From: Drosophila miranda
Taxonomy: Eukaryota > Arthropoda > Insecta > Diptera > Drosophilidae
Direction: 5' to 3'
NCBI RefSeq assembly: GCF_003369915.1
Contig: NW_022881603.1
Span: 36,851,124-36,915,123, forward strand
Length of the DNA: 64,000 nucleotides
A program made the position numbers and the translations under genes. Below, in pieces: positions 60,816-64,000 of the stretch; within the stretch, counting starts at the first letter, position 1; the number at the start of each line of letters is the position of its first letter. A model generated the notes under the pieces. It saw only the letters and a program-made list of their open reading frames with translations. It had not been told where the DNA came from and searched no databases.

Positions 60816-61181
60816 ATCCCTAGGGAGATTACCGAAAATAAGCAGCCCCGGACAGCCAGCGGGTGTTCGCGAAGTAGCAACACTGACGATGCGCTTGTGG
60901 TGCCGCCTCGTATAAGTAGCTCACACACTCCCCTATCCCTACACACTACCTACCCACATCCCAACCCCCCACATTCAGCTCACACCGGGCCGGACTAAGA
61001 GTGTTATTCGACCCTTGCCGAGAGTCAGCCTGGCTGGGGGCCCGGTATATAAAACTAGCCCAGTCGTTAACGGAGAGCTCAGGGACTCGGCAGCCCCCTG
61101 TTCTAAGTATGCCTTATCCGGGCAACGTGGATCTCTGCCCGGACGGACCGTACCCCTTCTCTGCAGCTCGTGGGAAAAAGA

Positions 61182-62526
61182 ATGGAAGAATTTAAAAACA
61201 AAAAAAATGAGTCTGGCACTCCCCAAATGCCAACAGGGAGCAATCCCAAACAGGGGAAGGCAGCGGCCCAAAGGCCTGGCCCGACCCGCAAATCAGCAGG
61301 GAAAACCTGCGCGGCGGAAGATGCTAGGGAGAGCCCAAAGGGGTCCCATCCCGGTGTCGGGGTGGGTGGTGAATTGGCTCCCAAAATCGATACCTTGGCA
61401 GAGTGGCTATGCAATCCTGCGGCTGCTCTGCCTGCTGGTAAAGTGGCGGGTGATGAGTCACCATCTACTAGTGTCCAAGCCAAATCTTTTACATATGCCG
61501 ATAGAAGGAGTGCTGGCAATATACTCCGTCGGCAGAACGCAAGCCAGATGTCCAGCCCGACGGACAAATGGATAAAGAAGGTTGAGTGGGCCTCGAAGGT
61601 GCTGCCGAACTTTGGCAAGGAAGCACCGAAGAAGGAAGCCCCTCAGCCAAAAAGGCAGCGCTCACAAGAGACTCCGGGGCCGACACCGAAGCGCTCCAGA
61701 GTGCTGCCTAACACATCATTCGCGCAGATTGCCAGAGAAAGGACGCTGATTGGCGTCCTGGACAAAGGCAGCGCGGACTCCCGGATACCTAGAAACCAGT
61801 GGAAGTGGGTGGAAGCGGCACTGGCCGACCGCTGCTTCGAGCTGCTGGAAAAGCAGCCTGGACCCCCCCCCCCCCGTCTGCAAAGACATGGGCTGGTACC
61901 AGGGCTGCATAAAAATCGTAGCCTGTGAAGACGAGCGCTCCGTACAGCTGTACAAAGCAGCGGTAGCGCAAGTCGGGGAAGTCTACCCAGGGGCGAAGCT
62001 CGTCGCTGTAGACTGGAGCGAAGTGCCCAGTAGACCAAGGGCGAGAGTCTGGGTGCCCGCCTCCATGAAGGAGCCGGAGCGCATCCTAAAAATGTTGCAA
62101 AGATGCAACCCCCACCTCCCAACAGCAGATTGGAAGGTGGTCAAAGTTGAGACGACACAGGGCCCCACAAACCAGGCGGTGGTCGTCCTCAACAAAGAGT
62201 CGCTGGCCCCGATTGAGGCTGCCAAAGGCGAGCTCAATTTTGGGTTCAGCTCTGTGACCGTAAAGGTCTACAAGTCGGATGCGGCGGCCGAGGCACGTCC
62301 TGTCGACAAGCCAGTTGAGCAGGACGCTGCCTCGGAGATCGAAGCACCCGACGATCACACAGAGATAGACCCAGAGGGCTACTCCACCGATGGCACGCTG
62401 AGATGCGACTTCGAGGCGATGTGTTGCCACGAGGAAGTCGAGGATGATCCGGATGCCGACATTACAGTGGTGGAGAACACTAAGGATGTCCTTGTGGCTC
62501 CTTCAGATCAATCTCCACCACTGTAA
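61182..62526 (+). pseudogene. Non-LTR ORF1, frameshifted in a C-run
   Basis: The first in-frame ATG is 61182 (MEEFKNKKNES). The N-terminal part is Lys/Pro-rich and low complexity. The frame then breaks in a run of 13 C (61863-61875), and the rest of the protein (CKDMGWYQGCIK to DQSPPL, stop at 62526) is in the next frame. That second part has the spacing of DUF4780-like ORF1 domains (DWSEVPSRPRARVWVPA; MLQRCNPHLPTADWKVV). No CCHC zinc knuckles are seen. A one-base indel in the C-run would explain the break; assembly error is possible there. Confidence 0.65.
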
Positions 62527-64000
62527 GGCAGCATCCGCTGCTCTTATACTCCGCCTCGAAGAGAGCGGAGCAGACGTAGCCCTGATCCAGGAACCTTGGA
62601 TAGTGGGAGACAAGGTTTGTGGACTAGGGTCGAAGGAGTACAAGATAATTGTAGCTCAACATGAAGGTAAAACCCGCACCTGCATTCTCGCCAGAAAGCA
62701 CCTTAATATCTTTCTGCTCCATAACTATAGCGATAGCGACAACACGGCGGCAAGCCTAGAGCTGAAAGGGACACATCTAAGGCTGATGTCGTCCTACATG
62801 GCCCATGAGGGAAACGATCCTCCCAACGACCAGGTTCGCAAACTAGCCAGCGACAGCGAGAGGTCGGACATAGACCTATTAATAGGTTGCGATGCCAACG
62901 CTCACCACACTCAAATGGGGAGCTCGAACACAAATGTATGGGGTGAGTCACTTTTCAGCTTCATCCTCAACTCAAATCTATTTATTTGTAATCGGGGCAA
63001 CGACCCCACTTTTATAATTAAAAATCGACAGGAGGTTATTGACATCACCCTAGTGTCTTCCAACCTGTTAGACATAGTCAAGAGTTGGCAAGTCCTTGAT
63101 GACCACTCTTTCTCTGACCACAGATACATCGAGACCACACTATCCCTCGAGTGTCCGAAACCTAAGGACTATATTAATCCCAGGAAAGCCAACTGGGAAA
63201 AATATAGCTCAGCCCTGGAGGACTTACTCCCCTCCAAAGCACCATCATGCCCTGACACAAAAGACGACCTAGATCGCCTAGTGAACAGGTTCACAGAGGC
63301 ATGCAACAAAGCCTTCGCGGCAGCGTGCCCCTCTAGCAAACCTAGGGGGAAAAAGAAACCCCCCTGGTGGTCAAAACAAATAGACATCCTACGTAAAAGC
63401 TGCAGGACCCTCTTCAACAGGGCCAAAAGCGCGAACGAGGAGAGCCACTGGGCAGACTACAAAATCAGTCTGTCACTATATAAAAAGGAAACAAGGAAAG
63501 CAAAAAGGGCCTCTTGGAAAAAATTTTGCTCGGAAATTGAGGAAACGTCAGAGGCCGCAAGGCTTCGCAAGATTCTCTCAAAAACTAACCCCTCGGTAGG
63601 GTATCTTAAAAGGAATGACGGCACGTGGACTAACTCCAGTGAGGAGTCCCTGCAGATTCTACTAGACACACATTTTCCAGGGTGCACAACCATCGAGACG
63701 GCACATCTTCCAGGAGAGGGACCGGTAACCTCGATGGATCACATCCTCACAAAAGGTAACATAAGCTGGGCAATAAACAGCTTCAACCCGTTCAAATCGC
63801 CAGGCCCAGACCAGGTAATCCCGGCCCAACTTCAGAAGGCCGGGGATACGGCCATCAACTGGCTACAAGGTATCTTCAGGAAGATACTGGCTGTGGGTAC
63901 AATCCCGCGAACATGGCTTAAGGCAAAGATAGTCTTCATTCCCAAAGCTGGGAAAGCCTCGCACTCAGCTGCAAAAGACTTTAGACCAATCAGCCTATCG
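62486..64000 (+). CDS. Non-LTR ORF2: endonuclease and start of reverse transcriptase (partial)
   Basis: Open for 505 codons from ATG 62486 (MSLWLLQINLHHC) to the window edge, with no stop. It overlaps ORF1 by 41 bases in another frame, as in LOA/R1 elements, where ORF2 may be reached by reinitiation or frameshift. An APE-type endonuclease is visible: catalytic Asn in LQINLHH, Glu in LIQEPW, Asp and Asn in GCDANAHH, and SDH in FSDHRYIE. The linker (WWSKQIDILRKSCR) leads into reverse transcriptase blocks SPGPDQVIPAQLQ, IPRTWLKAKIVFIPKAG and DFRPISLS at the very end. The catalytic FADD box and any RNase H lie beyond the window. All endonuclease residues I can check are intact. Confidence 0.8.
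   Translation, partial: MSLWLLQINLHHCKAASAALILRLEESGADVALIQEPWIVGDKVCGLGSKEYKIIVAQHEGKTRTCILARKHLNIFLLHNYSDSDNTAASLELKGTHLRLMSSYMAHEGNDPPNDQVRKLASDSERSDIDLLIGCDANAHHTQMGSSNTNVWGESLFSFILNSNLFICNRGNDPTFIIKNRQEVIDITLVSSNLLDIVKSWQVLDDHSFSDHRYIETTLSLECPKPKDYINPRKANWEKYSSALEDLLPSKAPSCPDTKDDLDRLVNRFTEACNKAFAAACPSSKPRGKKKPPWWSKQIDILRKSCRTLFNRAKSANEESHWADYKISLSLYKKETRKAKRASWKKFCSEIEETSEAARLRKILSKTNPSVGYLKRNDGTWTNSSEESLQILLDTHFPGCTTIETAHLPGEGPVTSMDHILTKGNISWAINSFNPFKSPGPDQVIPAQLQKAGDTAINWLQGIFRKILAVGTIPRTWLKAKIVFIPKAGKASHSAAKDFRPISLS

Larger units (their letters stand above)
60683..64000 (+). mobile_element. LOA/R1-type non-LTR retrotransposon, 5' part
   Basis: Begins where mars copy 7 ends and runs off the window. 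It has a structured 5' UTR (60683-61181), an ORF1 with a DUF4780-like region, and an overlapping ORF2 with endonuclease and the start of the reverse transcriptase. It is GC-richer than its surroundings. The catalytic motif style (LQINLHHCKAA; QEPW; SDHRYIE) fits the LOA/R1 part of the I/jockey superfamily. Confidence 0.75.

Overview
The window looks like repeat-rich Drosophila DNA, probably from a heterochromatic or degenerating chromosome such as a Y or neo-Y. It holds a tandem family of damaged copies of one single-intron gene, Helitron-type DINE-1/Helentron elements, two I-like non-LTR retrotransposons, a BEL/Pao LTR element, a Tc1-type transposon, and the start of an LOA/R1-type non-LTR element. 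The repeated gene encodes a GKAP-domain, HURP/DLGAP5-type protein, and I identify it as the mitotic spindle gene mars. All seven copies lie on the + strand. I found no tRNA or rRNA genes, no CRISPR array and no bacterial features. The obscura group (for example D. miranda) is an inference. It rests on the ~1.1 kb Helitron, which resembles the ISY/ISX family, on mars lying on Muller element C in D. melanogaster, and on the known amplification of genes on the D. miranda neo-Y.

Layout: 48-1535 is a fold-back Tc1 derivative. 1538-2294 is single-copy-like flank. 2295-8910 is a nearly full-length I-like element with 12-bp target duplications, carrying a DINE inside ORF2. 8923-12921 is the mars upstream flank plus mars copy 1. 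Five shorter units follow, starting at 12922, 19150, 25285, 31414 and 38549. Each runs DINE, then I-element 3' end (RNase H), then mars upstream flank, then mars. After a broken DINE (44546-45726) comes half of the Tc1 element (45727-46408). From there the single-copy flank, full I element, DINE and mars arrangement is repeated (46409-60682), now with a BEL/Pao element (50280-53729) inside the reverse transcriptase. Mars copy 7 breaks off near 60683, where an LOA/R1-type non-LTR element begins and runs off the window end.

How it fits together: each unit junction is a hybrid DINE with the mars 3' end on its left and I-element sequence on its right. This is what unequal exchange would make between one DINE inside the I element upstream of mars and another just past the mars polyadenylation signal. 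Shared lesions order the copies. Copies 2-6 share a premature TGA in exon 1 and a ~495-bp deletion at the DINE/I junction. Copies 4-6 share a 64-bp frameshifting deletion. Copy 6 is a mosaic whose 3' half resembles copy 2. No copy here has an intact full-length mars reading frame, so the array probably cannot make normal Mars protein. It could still be transcribed and feed small-RNA or dosage effects, which is untested.
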